Notes: generated by a model from the letters alone, not told the origin. DNA of 41,397 nucleotides from Phycisphaerales bacterium (GCA_003171335.1 PMYD01000115.1:1-41397); one strand, 5' to 3'. Shown: positions 7,029 to 16,198, counted from the stretch's first letter. Translations and numbers: made by a program.

Positions 7029-8123
7029 TCAGGCCTGGTGCAGCACCGTCTCGACCATCGCCTGGTAGCGCGGCAGGCAAACCTGTCCCTGGTTCGGCAT
7101 GTACGGGCTGGCGCTGGGGCAGACGATCAGGCCCTTGCGGTCGTCGAAGCAGTCGGCGATGAGTTGCTCGGTCTGCTGGCGGATCTGATCGGGCGAGTGC
7201 TCATACAGGTCGGCGATCTGGATATTGCCCTCCAGGCACAGCCTTCCGCGGGCGGCGGCCTTGGCCTGGCGCGCGGTGATGTCGCCCATGGGCGGCGGCT
7301 CGAAGGGGTGCAGCACGTCGGCGCCCATATCCAGGAAGCCCTGAAACACCTTGCCCACGCAGCCGTGGCAGTGCGCGTGGATCCGCCCGCCGCGCTCGTG
7401 AATGAGGTCGATAACGGGCTTGTCGTAGCGCACGCAGAATTCGTGGAAGTCGGCCGGGCCGTGCAGCGGCGGCACGAGGTATTCGTGGCCTTCGATGTCG
7501 AAGTAGGGCCCCAGGCCCTGGTCGCACAGCCAGCCGACCAGGCTCAAGAGCATCTCCATCTGCCGCTGGCACAGGGCGTGCACGATGTCGCGGTCCGTGA
7601 CCGTCATCATGGCGAAGGTTTCCGAGCCGAACAGGCTGGCGGCAGCGCCGGCCGGGTTGTCGCCCAGGATGATTTCAGTAATGCCGCAATCGCCCACGGC
7701 CGCATCGACCGTGGCGAATTCGTCCATGGCGGGGCCGGCAAAGGTCGGCGGCGGCAGGGAGAGGTACTTCTCGGCGTCGGCGCGATCCTTGAGGTAGTGC
7801 TCGTCGCAATGACCCGCCTGGCTCTTGAGCCCTTCCATCCAGCTTCGGCGCAGATCGCCCGCCGGCGTGTGCAGGATTTGCACCAGCCGCCGCCACTCGT
7901 CGGAGACCGGCTCGTAAGAATCCTGCGGCGTATTCCACTGCATGTAGCGGTGCGGAAAGAACCAGCGCTTCAGCTCGGTTCGCTGGGTCATGTAGGCCCG
8001 CAGGTCATCGTAGCTGCGGTCGGAGTCGGAGATCCACATGCGGCTGTACACCGCCGGGCGGTCGAGTTCTTCCTGGTTGTAGCAGCGGCGGAGCCGCTCA
8101 CGGCGGGTTATCGGGCTGGACAT
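7029..8123 (-). CDS. Uroporphyrinogen decarboxylase (URO-D)-family protein
   Basis: A TIM-barrel protein of about 364 residues from the URO-D/methyltransferase superfamily, not a true HemE. It has the family layout, with a central GPYFDIEGHEYLVPPLHGP segment, HAHCHGCVGKVFQGFLDMGADVLHPFEPPPMGDI, and LCLEGNIQIADL near the C terminus. HxHCHG and the later cysteine could bind a metal, as in the corrinoid-dependent methyltransferases of this superfamily. Planctomycete genomes carry many such paralogues of unknown substrate, so only the superfamily is assigned. The methionine at 8123 is chosen because GAGAG lies about 11 bases before it; an in-frame ATG at 8150 is possible. A short (TAG)5 tract lies upstream at 8186-8200. 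Confidence 0.72.
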   Translation of the reverse strand: MSSPITRRERLRRCYNQEELDRPAVYSRMWISDSDRSYDDLRAYMTQRTELKRWFFPHRYMQWNTPQDSYEPVSDEWRRLVQILHTPAGDLRRSWMEGLKSQAGHCDEHYLKDRADAEKYLSLPPPTFAGPAMDEFATVDAAVGDCGITEIILGDNPAGAAASLFGSETFAMMTVTDRDIVHALCQRQMEMLLSLVGWLCDQGLGPYFDIEGHEYLVPPLHGPADFHEFCVRYDKPVIDLIHERGGRIHAHCHGCVGKVFQGFLDMGADVLHPFEPPPMGDITARQAKAAARGRLCLEGNIQIADLYEHSPDQIRQQTEQLIADCFDDRKGLIVCPSASPYMPNQGQVCLPRYQAMVETVLHQA

Positions 8124-8281
8124 CCGTTGGCTCTCTTGGTCTGGGCACATCCCCGCCGCCGGCGACGCTCCGGCCGGCAGAGGTTTAGTAGTAGTAGTAG
8201 TACACTATCGCGGACCGCAGAGGCGGGCAAGGTGCAAGGGAGGGCGGTGCCGGTGCGGAATCTGCTGGCGACAACGGCGGT

Positions 8282-10693
8282 TCAGTGCAATAGCCGGATC
8301 GGCCGACCCGTCCGGCCGGTCAAGGTGCAAAAGGCCGGCAGCAGCAGCGGGCGCACCAGGAACGTGTCGATCAGCATGCCCAGCGCCAGGGCGAAGCCCA
8401 ACTCGACCAAGAGAACCAGGTGCCCGGCGGCGAGCGAACCCAGGGTGGCGGCCATGATCAGGCCGCAGGAGGAGATGACCGGCCCGGTGTGGACGAGCGC
8501 CTGGCGGGCGGCGACGCGGGGTGGGGCGGTGGCGGATTCCTGCATCAGCCGGCCCATGAGGAAGATGTTGTAGTCCTGGCCCACGGCCACGATCACCACG
8601 AAGAGGAAGACCTCCACCTTCCAGTCCAGGCCGGCGTAGGCGGGCATGTTAAAGAGGGACGATATCGTGTGGAAGAACCAGAACGTCAGGCCCAGCGTGG
8701 TGAAATAGCTCAGCACCGTGCAGGCGAGCATGAACAGGGCCAGCAGCAAGTCGCGCAGCAGGGCCGTGACCACGACCAGGATGATCAGCAGCACCAGCAG
8801 GGCGATCCGCCGGAAATCGGCCCGCGTCACATCGCGGATGTCGATCATTTCCGACGTCGTACCACCGACGTAAACGCGGGCGGCGACGGCGCGGCTGTCG
8901 GCGGTCAGCAGCGGCGATTGCTGGAGCAGCGCGGGGATCTGCCGGCGGATCTCCTGCACGGTGTTCATCGCCTCCAGCGTGAAAGGCGGCATATTCAGCA
9001 CGACATCCAGCCGCGTGGCCTTTCGGTCGGCGGTAAGGTAGAAGTGCTGGGCCAGTGCGATACTGGGACTCATCAGCCGCCCGAACAGGCCGCCGCCGGC
9101 CTGCGAGGCGGGCCGTGTGGCTACTTGGCGGCCCAGCGGATCAGACAGACTCCGCACATTCTGCACCGGCTTTGCCTCGGGGCTGCCGGGGATGCGGAAG
9201 TCCAGCAGCCAGGATGTCGCGCGCGAGGCGAGTTTCTCCCATTGCTCGGCCGCCAGCGGATGGGGCGCGGTAATGAGGATCTGCACCGGGGCGATCTCGC
9301 CGATGGGCCAGTGGCGCCGCGCGATCTGCGAGCCGGCGATGGAGTTGCCCACGCCGTCATCCCAGCGGGCGTCGATGGATGCCAGGGCATCGTAGACCCA
9401 GGTCAGGTGCGTGCCGCGCAGCGCGGGGATAGACAGGATTGCCAGCGCCACGAGCATCGTGATCAGGGGCCGCGTGGTCACCATTCGCGCCACCGCCGGC
9501 CACAGCCACCGCCGCGGGGTGGCCGCGGGCCGGCGGGCCGGCCAGAAAAGCCAGCCGCCGAGGATCGCCATGAGCGCCGGCACGAATGTCAGCGTGGACG
9601 CCAGCGCAATCGCCAGGGCGATAGCCACCGCCGGCCCGGTCGAGCGAAGAATATCGTGCCGTGCGGCCGTGAGCATGAGCATGGCCAGGATATTGCTGCC
9701 GGCGGCCGCCAGAATCGTTCCCGCGCTGGCCCGCAGACTGCCGGCGGCGGCTCGGACGGCAGATGGGGCGGATGGCGGAGCGGCCAGATCGGCCGGTGGT
9801 GAGAGTGGATCTGGCAGCAATGTGGCCGGCGGCGCAGGCGGGTCGGTGGCCAAGGGGCGGAAGATCTCGCGATAGCGGCCGGTCAGCAGCAGGGCGTAAT
9901 CGACGCCGGCGCCGTAGATCAGCACGACGACGAAAATCTCCTCCGCCGTCCCGGTGTGCAGGCCGGCACGTTGCAGCAGGGACAGGAGACTCACCGCCAC
10001 GATGGCCGCCAGGCTGATCGCCACCAGCGGCAATAGCGCCGCCAGCGGCGCGCGCTGCACCAGCCCCAGGATCACCGCCACCGCGAGGATCGTCACGAGC
10101 AGCGCCCGCCGGTGGCTGCGCTCGACCGCCTCGGCGTAATCGCTGCCGAAGCCGGCCGAGCCGGACAAGGCCGCCCGCAAGCCCAGGCGAGCCAGGTCCG
10201 CCTGGCGCAGCAGGCCGCGGATGTGCTGCATGATCTTCATCGTGCGGACCGTGATGAAGCTGGTGGGCAACGTCACGCGGATAATCGCCGCCTGGCCGGC
10301 CGGCGAGATGGGGCTGATCAGCGGGTTTTGGCCCCCGGCCAGCGGAATCGCCGCCGGCGAGAGCACGCGGATGCCCTGGAGCAGTGCCTGCGCGGCTGGG
10401 TCGGCCGGCGCGGCGATGCGCGCGGCGATGCCTTCGATGAACGCCAGGTCGGCGGGCAAGAGGGGTCCATCCGCCCGCTCGAAGAGGATGATCGCCTGGG
10501 CGAAGCCCCCCTCGGCAGGGAAAATCGCGGTCATCGCCTCGGCCGCCTGCCGGCTGGGCATGCCGGCGGGCAAGAAACTCGCAGGCTCGTACAACTGCGG
10601 GTTGGAGGGCGGCACAAAGAGCAGCATGGCGCCGGCGCACACCAGCCACGCCGCCACAATCCACCACCGCCGGCGAATGATGCCCTCGATCAA
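8282..10693 (-). CDS. MMPL/RND-family transporter
   Basis: Large inner-membrane transporter of 803 residues with the duplicated MMPL topology. There is an N-terminal helix (WWIVAAWLVCAGAMLLFV), a periplasmic domain, a bundle of helices (about 200-390), a second single helix near 410, a second periplasmic domain and a second bundle (about 640-790). The central YGAGVDYALLLTGRYRE and C-terminal VGQDYNIFLMGRLMQE motifs carry the conserved acidic/Tyr residues of MMPL and HpnN-type proteins, which move lipids or hydrophobic compounds with proton energy. Proline/alanine-rich inserts lie near 275-310. Translation starts with TTG at 10693, supported by GGAG seven bases upstream. No adaptor or outer-membrane gene is adjacent, so it is probably a lipid exporter of the two-repeat type. 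Confidence 0.85.
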   Translation of the reverse strand: MIEGIIRRRWWIVAAWLVCAGAMLLFVPPSNPQLYEPASFLPAGMPSRQAAEAMTAIFPAEGGFAQAIILFERADGPLLPADLAFIEGIAARIAAPADPAAQALLQGIRVLSPAAIPLAGGQNPLISPISPAGQAAIIRVTLPTSFITVRTMKIMQHIRGLLRQADLARLGLRAALSGSAGFGSDYAEAVERSHRRALLVTILAVAVILGLVQRAPLAALLPLVAISLAAIVAVSLLSLLQRAGLHTGTAEEIFVVVLIYGAGVDYALLLTGRYREIFRPLATDPPAPPATLLPDPLSPPADLAAPPSAPSAVRAAAGSLRASAGTILAAAGSNILAMLMLTAARHDILRSTGPAVAIALAIALASTLTFVPALMAILGGWLFWPARRPAATPRRWLWPAVARMVTTRPLITMLVALAILSIPALRGTHLTWVYDALASIDARWDDGVGNSIAGSQIARRHWPIGEIAPVQILITAPHPLAAEQWEKLASRATSWLLDFRIPGSPEAKPVQNVRSLSDPLGRQVATRPASQAGGGLFGRLMSPSIALAQHFYLTADRKATRLDVVLNMPPFTLEAMNTVQEIRRQIPALLQQSPLLTADSRAVAARVYVGGTTSEMIDIRDVTRADFRRIALLVLLIILVVVTALLRDLLLALFMLACTVLSYFTTLGLTFWFFHTISSLFNMPAYAGLDWKVEVFLFVVIVAVGQDYNIFLMGRLMQESATAPPRVAARQALVHTGPVISSCGLIMAATLGSLAAGHLVLLVELGFALALGMLIDTFLVRPLLLPAFCTLTGRTGRPIRLLH

Positions 10694-10862
10694 GCACGGT
10701 CTCCAACCACCATTTTATAAATGTGCAAGCCCTCTTGGCGGCACGGGCCTGGGGCGTGGGGCGTTCTAGATGATTTGATCCGCGGCGGCACAGGCCCATG
10801 TTCAGCAACAATTTGGGTGGACATAGTCGCATCGACGGATCGGCTATTCTGCCGGGCGACCC

Positions 10863-11060
10863 GAGCTCCGGAGGAGCGGAAGTGGGTAGCCGGGGGCGTG
10901 AGCCCCCGGAGATGTCGCGCCAAGGATCCCAAGCCCTGAAAGGGCGGCAGGCTGGGCATGCCAAGGGGATCTTTCGCCCCGTTGGGGCTTGGGAGAGAAT
11001 CCCTCACTCTCCGGGGGCTTACGCCCCCGGCTACCAGGCCTGCCGCTCCTTCGGAGCTCC
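10863..11060. repeat. Triple-nested inverted repeat
   Basis: Three inverted repeats lie one inside another. The outer arms are 10863-10880 and 11043-11060 (GAGCTCCGGAGGAGCGGA type). The middle arms are 10882-10910 and 11010-11035, themselves hairpins of the CCGGGGGCGTGAGCCCCCGG type. The inner arms are 10927-10946 and 10975-10994 (TCCCAAGCCC...). Together they fill much of the 630-base gap between the divergent transporter and lipoprotein genes. The remainder, 10694-10860 and 11061-11310, shows no gene. Confidence 0.85.
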
Positions 11061-11323
11061 TGTCACCTTGGCGGATGGTGAGTTGTCGACACCACCGCAT
11101 CCCCCAATTTGTCAATGACTCTTCAGCCGGGTGCATGCCTCCAGACCTGGCGTTGCGTGCCACGTTCTTATCGCACGCCCATTGGGCCTGTGAGCTCCCC
11201 TGTGACCTCTGGGCGTTGACGTGCAGCGCCCGACAGGCTAGTCTGCCAGCACGTAGCGGCCGGGGCGGCCGCGGTTTTCTCTCTGTGGGCCCTTGGGTAC
11301 GGTACAGCACCAAAGGAGTGACC

Positions 11324-12769
11324 ATGATGCGCTTCGACATTCTTGGATTCATCCTTGTCATCGCCGCCGCCGCCGGCTGCCAGAGCGGCAGTATTCATGC
11401 CTCCCCCGCGGGCACTCTGGAACCCAAGGCCACCGGCAGCCAGTGGCATGCCTCACCGGCCGGCACGGCCGATGGGGATGGCAGCGCCGCCAAGCCGTGG
11501 GACCTGAAGACCGTCTTCGCCCAGCCGGCGGCGGTCAAGGGCGGCGATACCATCTGGCTGCACGGCGGCACGTACAAGATTCAAGGATTGATGACCTCCA
11601 AGCTCACTGGCGCCGAAGGCAAGCCCATCGTGCTGCGGCAGGCGATGGGGGAGCGGGCCACCTTCGACACCGGCGACACCAGCGCCAACCGCATCCGCAT
11701 TCAGGGCGCGTACGCCTGGTACTGGGGTTTTGAGGTGATGAGCAGCGCCACCGGCACCCGCGTGGCCCATTTCACCTCCGAGGCCCCGCGCGGCGTGGGC
11801 ATCGACGTCTCCGCCAGCGAGCCCAACACCCCCGATGCCAAGGGCCTCAAGCTCATCAACATCGCCATCCACGACACGCAGGGCGGCATCGGCTTCTGGT
11901 CGCACGCCTATGAGGGAGAGATCTACGGCTGCCTGGTGTACAACAACGGCTGCAACAACCACCAGCATGGCATCTACACGCAGAACAACCAGGGCATCAA
12001 GCGCCTCGTGGATAATCTCATCTTCGAGAATTCCGGCTGGGGCATTCACGCCTACGGCTCGAATAAGGCGTACCTCAACAACTTCCACATCGAAGGCAAC
12101 ATCCTTTGGAATAACGGCGCCATCTTCAAAGGCTACAACCGCAACATCCACGTGGGCGGCGGCCGCGTGGCCGAGAACCCGGTGGTGCTGAACAATTTTA
12201 CCTACTTCGATCCGGCCCTGTACAACGGCGGCATTTCGGCCGAGGTGGGTTACGGCGAGGGCGCCAAGAACGCCACCGTCAAGGACAACTGGCTTAGTGC
12301 GGCCAAGGGCACGGCCCTGATGCTCAAGTCGCAGGGCGCGACCATTTCGGGCAACTCCTTCTACGGCCCCGTGACCGGCGGCGATCCGGCCACGTACCCC
12401 CAGAACAAGTTCTACACCGACCGGCCGGCGGGCCTGTATGTCCTGGTGCGGCCGAATCTGTATGAGAAGGGCCGCGCCAATATCGGCGTGTTCAATTGGG
12501 ACAACAAGCCGACGGTCACGGCCGACGTGTCGGCCGTGCTGAAGAAGGGCGAGGCCTTTATCATCAAGGATGCCCAGAACTTCTACGGCCCGGTCGTGGC
12601 GCAAGGCGTCTATAAAGGCCGGCCGATCGAATTGCCCATGGACTTGAAGGCGACGGCCTCGATTATCGGCGGGCCCATGATCGGGTATGACAACGACCAG
12701 CTTCCGGTCAAGCAGCCCGTGCACACGCCGCGCGAGTTCGGGGCCTTCGTGCTCCTGAAACAGCCGTGA
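11324..12769 (+). CDS. Right-handed parallel beta-helix lipoprotein
   Basis: Secreted protein of 481 residues. The N terminus MMRFDILGFILVIAAAAGC is a lipoprotein signal with the likely lipidated cysteine at residue 19. The body has the layered repeats of a parallel beta-helix (PbH1/NosD-like): IWLHGGTYKIQG, INIAIHDTQGGIGF, GCLVYNNGCNNHQHGIYTQN, NLIFENSGWGIHAYGS, NHxxGN-type turns and TVKDNWLSAAKGTALMLKSQGATISGNSF. Such folds usually bind or cleave polysaccharides (pectate-lyase-like, chondroitinase-B-like, carrageenase-like); no catalytic set can be assigned by eye. The start at 11324 has AAAGGAG at the ideal distance, six bases. It stands alone, flanked on both sides by inverted-repeat DNA. 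A role in polysaccharide binding or degradation at the cell surface is inference. Confidence 0.82.
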   Translation: MMRFDILGFILVIAAAAGCQSGSIHASPAGTLEPKATGSQWHASPAGTADGDGSAAKPWDLKTVFAQPAAVKGGDTIWLHGGTYKIQGLMTSKLTGAEGKPIVLRQAMGERATFDTGDTSANRIRIQGAYAWYWGFEVMSSATGTRVAHFTSEAPRGVGIDVSASEPNTPDAKGLKLINIAIHDTQGGIGFWSHAYEGEIYGCLVYNNGCNNHQHGIYTQNNQGIKRLVDNLIFENSGWGIHAYGSNKAYLNNFHIEGNILWNNGAIFKGYNRNIHVGGGRVAENPVVLNNFTYFDPALYNGGISAEVGYGEGAKNATVKDNWLSAAKGTALMLKSQGATISGNSFYGPVTGGDPATYPQNKFYTDRPAGLYVLVRPNLYEKGRANIGVFNWDNKPTVTADVSAVLKKGEAFIIKDAQNFYGPVVAQGVYKGRPIELPMDLKATASIIGGPMIGYDNDQLPVKQPVHTPREFGAFVLLKQP

Positions 12770-12782
12770 GTTGGCCTGTGGC

Positions 12783-13030
12783 GGGTGCCGTGGTTGCGTT
12801 TTTGTGCAACCACGCGTCTGGGGGAGTGTCCTCCACTTGCGTGAGGTGGCATGCCCTCACGACGAAGGCCGCCTGGGCGGCCGAGTCGGGTGGGCATGGG
12901 GCGCCCGCGAGAGGCACGCCCATCTCCGCGCTCATGCCCACCCGTCCGGTGCTTCGCCCCGGCCGTGAAGGCATGCCACCTCCTGAGGGCTGCCGCCTCC
13001 GCCAGAGCCTGCCACCTCTGCAAGCGGAGC
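12783..13030. repeat. Hairpin module and nested inverted repeats before cmk
   Basis: 12783-12820 is a GGGTGCCGTGG-type hairpin whose stem GTGGTTGC/GCAACCAC corresponds to GTGGCTGC/GCAGCCAC at 32353 and 41366, a compensatory change. Inside the rest of the gap, GAGGTGGCATGCC pairs with GGCATGCCACCTC, and GGGTGGGCAT with ATGCCCACCC, again nested. No gene is seen in this 296-base gap. Confidence 0.8.
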
Positions 13031-13065
13031 TGCTTTCGCTATAATCGCCGCCACGCGGGTATGCC

Positions 13066-14448
13066 ATGATTATCACTATTGACGGTCCGGCCGGCAGCGG
13101 CAAGAGCACGGCCGCCAAGGCGTTGGCGCGGCGGCTGGGGCTGCGGTTTCTGGATACCGGCGCCATGTACCGGGCGATCACGCTGCGCGCCTTGAAGCTG
13201 GGGCTGGACCTCGCCAGCGAGCCGGCGCTGGCCCGCTGCGCCGCCCAGGCGGATCTGCACCTGGATTATGAAGAGGGCAATCTCAAGGTCCGCCTCGATG
13301 GGCAGGATGTGACCGACGACATCCGCCGGCCCGAGGTGACCGACCAGAGCCATTTCATTGCCGCCGCCCCCGGCGTGCGGGCGGTGCTGGTGCGGCTGCA
13401 GCGGCAGATCGCCCAGGAGTTGGGCGGCGTGGTCAGCGAGGGGCGGGACCAGGGCAGCGTGGTATTTCCGGATGCCGACGTGAAGTTTTATCTCGTCGCC
13501 CAGCCCCAGGAGCGTGCCCGCCGCCGATACGAGGAGCTGCGTGCGGCCGGCCAGGAGGTTCGGTACGAGGATATTTTGGAGGCGATCACCACCCGCGACC
13601 GCCGCGACCGCCAGCGCGCTGTCGGGCCGCTGGTCAAGCCCGCCGGGGCGATCGAGGTGGACAACACGCACCTGGCGCCGCAAGAGACCGCCGCACTCAT
13701 GGCCGCACAAATCGAGATGATGCAGGCGACGAGTTATTCCAACCCGCACCTGCGCGGCTGGCGATTGCCGCCATCGGTGGCTCCCACGCCCCATCTCTAC
13801 CGATTTTTCCGGCGGCTCTTCCAGGTGGTGTTTGCCGCCGTGTGGCAGACGCGGATTTTCAATCGCCGCTACGAGCCGACGACCGGGCCGGTGGTGTATA
13901 TCTGCAACCACCAGAGCTTCCTCGACCCGATCCTCATGAGCATGGCCTTGCGGCGGCCGATGAACTACATGGCCCGCGATACGCTGTTTCGGGTGCCGGG
14001 CTTTGGCCGCCTGATTTGGGCGCTCAACGCGTTTCCCGTTCACCGCGGCACCGCCGACACGGGGGCCCTGAAAGAGGCCCTGCGGCGGGTGCAGGCGGGC
14101 GGGCAGGTCGTGGTTTTTGCGGAGGGCACGCGGACGCGAGATGGCCGGATCGGCTCGCTGCTGCCGGGCGTGGCGCTACTGGCCCGGCGGGCGCGGGCGA
14201 TAACCGTGCCGGTGGTTGTCGATGGGGCCTTTGAATGCTGGCCGCGCTGGCAGCCGCTGCCGCTGCCGGGGCACATCGTGGTGCAGTACGGAAGGCCCAT
14301 CCTGGCCGAGGAGGCCGGACAGATGAGCGCGGATGAGTTTGTGGCACGCGTGCGGGGGGACCTGATCGCCCTGCAGGCGGCCCTGCGCCGCCGGCTCGGC
14401 CGGCCGCCGCTGGAATACGGGAATTCCGCGGACCGAGAAGAAAATTAG
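13066..14448 (+). CDS. cmk-plsC: Cytidylate kinase fused to 1-acylglycerol-3-phosphate acyltransferase
   Basis: A 460-residue two-domain protein. Residues 1-220 are CMP kinase: P-loop GPAGSGKST at 7-15, the substrate loop LDTGAMYRA at 29-37, and SEGRDQGSVVFPDADVKFYL at 124-143. It phosphorylates CMP and dCMP. Residues 240-455 are a PlsC-type lysophosphatidate acyltransferase with the H282-x4-D287 catalytic motif (NHQSFLD), the glycerol-phosphate-binding FPVHRG at 323-328, and EGTR at 353-356. CDP-diacylglycerol synthesis needs both products, phosphatidate and (after further phosphorylation) CTP, so the fusion joins two inputs of one pathway. No clear ribosome-binding site precedes the ATG. 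A TATAAT at 13040-13045 would give a leader of only about 14 bases. Confidence 0.92.
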   Translation: MIITIDGPAGSGKSTAAKALARRLGLRFLDTGAMYRAITLRALKLGLDLASEPALARCAAQADLHLDYEEGNLKVRLDGQDVTDDIRRPEVTDQSHFIAAAPGVRAVLVRLQRQIAQELGGVVSEGRDQGSVVFPDADVKFYLVAQPQERARRRYEELRAAGQEVRYEDILEAITTRDRRDRQRAVGPLVKPAGAIEVDNTHLAPQETAALMAAQIEMMQATSYSNPHLRGWRLPPSVAPTPHLYRFFRRLFQVVFAAVWQTRIFNRRYEPTTGPVVYICNHQSFLDPILMSMALRRPMNYMARDTLFRVPGFGRLIWALNAFPVHRGTADTGALKEALRRVQAGGQVVVFAEGTRTRDGRIGSLLPGVALLARRARAITVPVVVDGAFECWPRWQPLPLPGHIVVQYGRPILAEEAGQMSADEFVARVRGDLIALQAALRRRLGRPPLEYGNSADREEN

Positions 14449-14459
14449 CATCTTATGAG

Positions 14460-14583
14460 GGCGCCACGGCTGTCCGCAGCCGTGCGTTTAGCGCTGCTGG
14501 GCGGGCGGGCGGTCCGGCGGAATCCCGGGAGACTTGACTTACAGTCGTGCCCACAGCGCACGGCTGCGGACAGCCGTGGCGCC
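14460..14583. repeat. Perfect 27-base inverted repeat
   Basis: The arms at 14460-14486 and 14557-14583 are exact reverse complements (GGCGCCACGGCTGTCCGC...), separated by 70 bases. Each arm can also fold on itself (CACGGCTG/CAGCCGTG). The repeat begins 12 bases after the cmk-plsC stop and could act as its terminator, although no T-run follows. Confidence 0.85.
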
Positions 14584-14645
14584 AACGTGGGAGAAAACCA
14601 TCATTTCTGAGGCCAAATAGCTGAAAAGCATGGGCGCAAAAAGTT

Positions 14646-14724
14646 GGGACAACGCCAAGGCGGAGGGAGACCTTGACGTTGTCCCTTCCGACTGCTACCT
14701 TGCGCAGGTAGGAGGGAGACCTGC
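14646..14724 (+). promoter_or_regulatory. Two adjacent hairpins with GGAGGGAG loops (candidate RNA element)
   Basis: Hairpin 1 (14646-14685) has a 9-base plus a 5-base stem with one mismatch and the loop CGGAGGGAGA. Hairpin 2 (14704-14724) has the stem GCAGGT/ACCTGC and the loop AGGAGGGAG. The 12-mer GGAGGGAGACCT is repeated exactly at 14662 and 14711 while the stems differ. Hairpin 2 competes with an alternative stem CTACCT/AGGTAG at 14695-14711. GGA in a hairpin loop is the known recognition pattern of CsrA/RsmA proteins, and the same sequence mimics a Shine-Dalgarno. It lies 120 bases before the ferritin-like gene. Structure is seen; function is inference. Confidence 0.45.
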
Positions 14725-14843
14725 ACTCAATCGGCAGCAGCCGGCGCTTCGTTCATCCAATTCTACGCAGGACGGGTGGGCGTAGTTCGACATCGCAATA
14801 ATTTTTTTGAGGGCCGAAAACCCTGGCACGAGGAGACTTGCCA

Positions 14844-15341
14844 ATGGTACTGGTGAACAATTTTGAAGTGCTCGACATGGCGGTAAACCTGGAGCGAAAC
14901 GGCATTTCCTTCTACTCCAAAGCGGCCCAGCAGGCCGCGGATCCCTCGCTGGCCAAGCTGCTTTCGGGCCTGGTGGAAATGGAGCGGGCCCACGAGCGGA
15001 CGTTCAGCGAGCTGCGCGCCCACCTGAGCCCCGAACAGCGCCAGATCGAGCTGGCGGATAAGGAGGGCGTCTCGGCGGCGTACATCGACAGCCTGCTGCA
15101 CGGGCAGGTGGTGTTTGACCCGGGTTTCGACGCCCAGAGCTGGCTGGAGGCCCATCCCACGCCCGCCGAGATGCTGCGCAAGGCCGTGGGCTTTGAGAAG
15201 GACACGGTGATGTTCTATATGAGCATCCGGGAACTCATGCTGCCGGTGCAGGCCAGCACAGCCAAGATCGACACGATCATTGCCGAGGAAAAACGGCACG
15301 TCGTGCTGCTGGCCGGGCAGCTTCGCCGGTATGTCTCCTGA
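14844..15341 (+). CDS. Ferritin-like (rubrerythrin-type) di-iron protein
   Basis: A four-helix-bundle protein of 165 residues of the ferritin-like superfamily. Each half carries the ligand pattern expected for a di-iron site: E20-type glutamate in NLERNGISFYSKAA, EMERAHERTF (ExxH) in helix 2, GFEKDTVMFYMSI in helix 3 and EEKRHVVLL (ExxH) in helix 4. There is no C-terminal rubredoxin domain, so it is a short rubrerythrin-like/YciE-like protein, probably in peroxide detoxification or iron handling. The ATG at 14844 has GAGGAG eight bases upstream. The double-hairpin RNA element upstream suggests post-transcriptional control. The gene ends about 70 bases before the YggS-like gene and may be cotranscribed with it. 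Confidence 0.82.
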   Translation: MVLVNNFEVLDMAVNLERNGISFYSKAAQQAADPSLAKLLSGLVEMERAHERTFSELRAHLSPEQRQIELADKEGVSAAYIDSLLHGQVVFDPGFDAQSWLEAHPTPAEMLRKAVGFEKDTVMFYMSIRELMLPVQASTAKIDTIIAEEKRHVVLLAGQLRRYVS

Positions 15342-15411
15342 GGATCAATCCGGTTCATTTCCGCCCATGCTCCACTTGTGGAGCGCTGGACGATCTGATA
15401 GTTTCTGCGAC

Positions 15412-16137
15412 GTGACCACAACCAATCGAAAAAAATTGACGGATAATCTGGCGGCGGTGCGGGAGCGGATCGCGGCGGCGTGCGGGCGCGTCAAACGCCG
15501 GCCGCAAGAAGTCCGCCTGGTCGCGGTGACCAAGTCGGCCTCCCTGGCGGCGATCAAGGAGCTGGTCTCGCTGGGCCAGGAAGACTTGGCCGAGAGCCGC
15601 GTTCAGCAGCTTACGCAGCGGGCCGAGGAACTGGCGGCCTGGCGGGCGAAGCTGGAGTCGCCACTGCCGCCGGAGCGCTGGCACATGGTAGGGCAGCTCC
15701 AGCGAAACAAGGTCAAGGCCTGCATCGCCGTCGCCCAGACCATTCACAGCGTCGATTCCCTGCGGCTGGCCGAGGAGATCAGCCTTCGCGCCCAGCGCGA
15801 CAACCGGCAGCTCGACCTGCTGCTGGAGGTCAACTGCTCGGAGGAGTCGCAGAAATCCGGCGTGGCCGTCGGCGCCGCCGTCCACCTGGCCGAGCAGGTC
15901 AGCACGCTCAAGGCGATCCGGCTGGTGGGCCTGATGACCATGGCGCCGCTGGTGGCCAATGCCGAACAGGCCCGCTTCACCTTCGTCCGCCTCCGCGAAC
16001 TGTTCGAGGAAGCGCAGCACGAGAAGATCGGCGGCAGGAACTTCGATCAACTGTCCATGGGCATGAGCAACGATTTCGAAGTGGCGATCGAGGAGGGGGC
16101 GACGATCGTGAGGATCGGTACGGCACTGTTCCAGTGA
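15412..16137 (+). CDS. yggS: YggS/PLPBP-family pyridoxal-phosphate homeostasis protein
   Basis: A 241-residue single-domain PLP-binding protein of the alanine-racemase N-terminal fold. It buffers pyridoxal phosphate and affects amino-acid balance; it has no known catalytic activity of its own. Characteristic segments are LVAVTKSAS with the PLP lysine near residue 40, DLAESRVQQ, WHMVGQLQRNKVK, LLLEVNCSEESQKSG, LVGLMTMAP and LSMGMSNDFEVAIEEGATIVRIGTALFQ at the C terminus. A GTG at 15412 is taken as the start because the family begins about 35 residues before the lysine; in-frame ATGs further upstream lie in the intergenic part and would add an unconserved tail. No good ribosome-binding site is seen. 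The canonical ENY motif is replaced by ESR, a small oddity. Confidence 0.9.
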   Translation: MTTTNRKKLTDNLAAVRERIAAACGRVKRRPQEVRLVAVTKSASLAAIKELVSLGQEDLAESRVQQLTQRAEELAAWRAKLESPLPPERWHMVGQLQRNKVKACIAVAQTIHSVDSLRLAEEISLRAQRDNRQLDLLLEVNCSEESQKSGVAVGAAVHLAEQVSTLKAIRLVGLMTMAPLVANAEQARFTFVRLRELFEEAQHEKIGGRNFDQLSMGMSNDFEVAIEEGATIVRIGTALFQ

Positions 16138-16198
16138 AAAGCAGGTCCCAAGACGGAACATGGTCGGCTGTTTGCTCCGAAGCCCGCAGGGCGTATGA

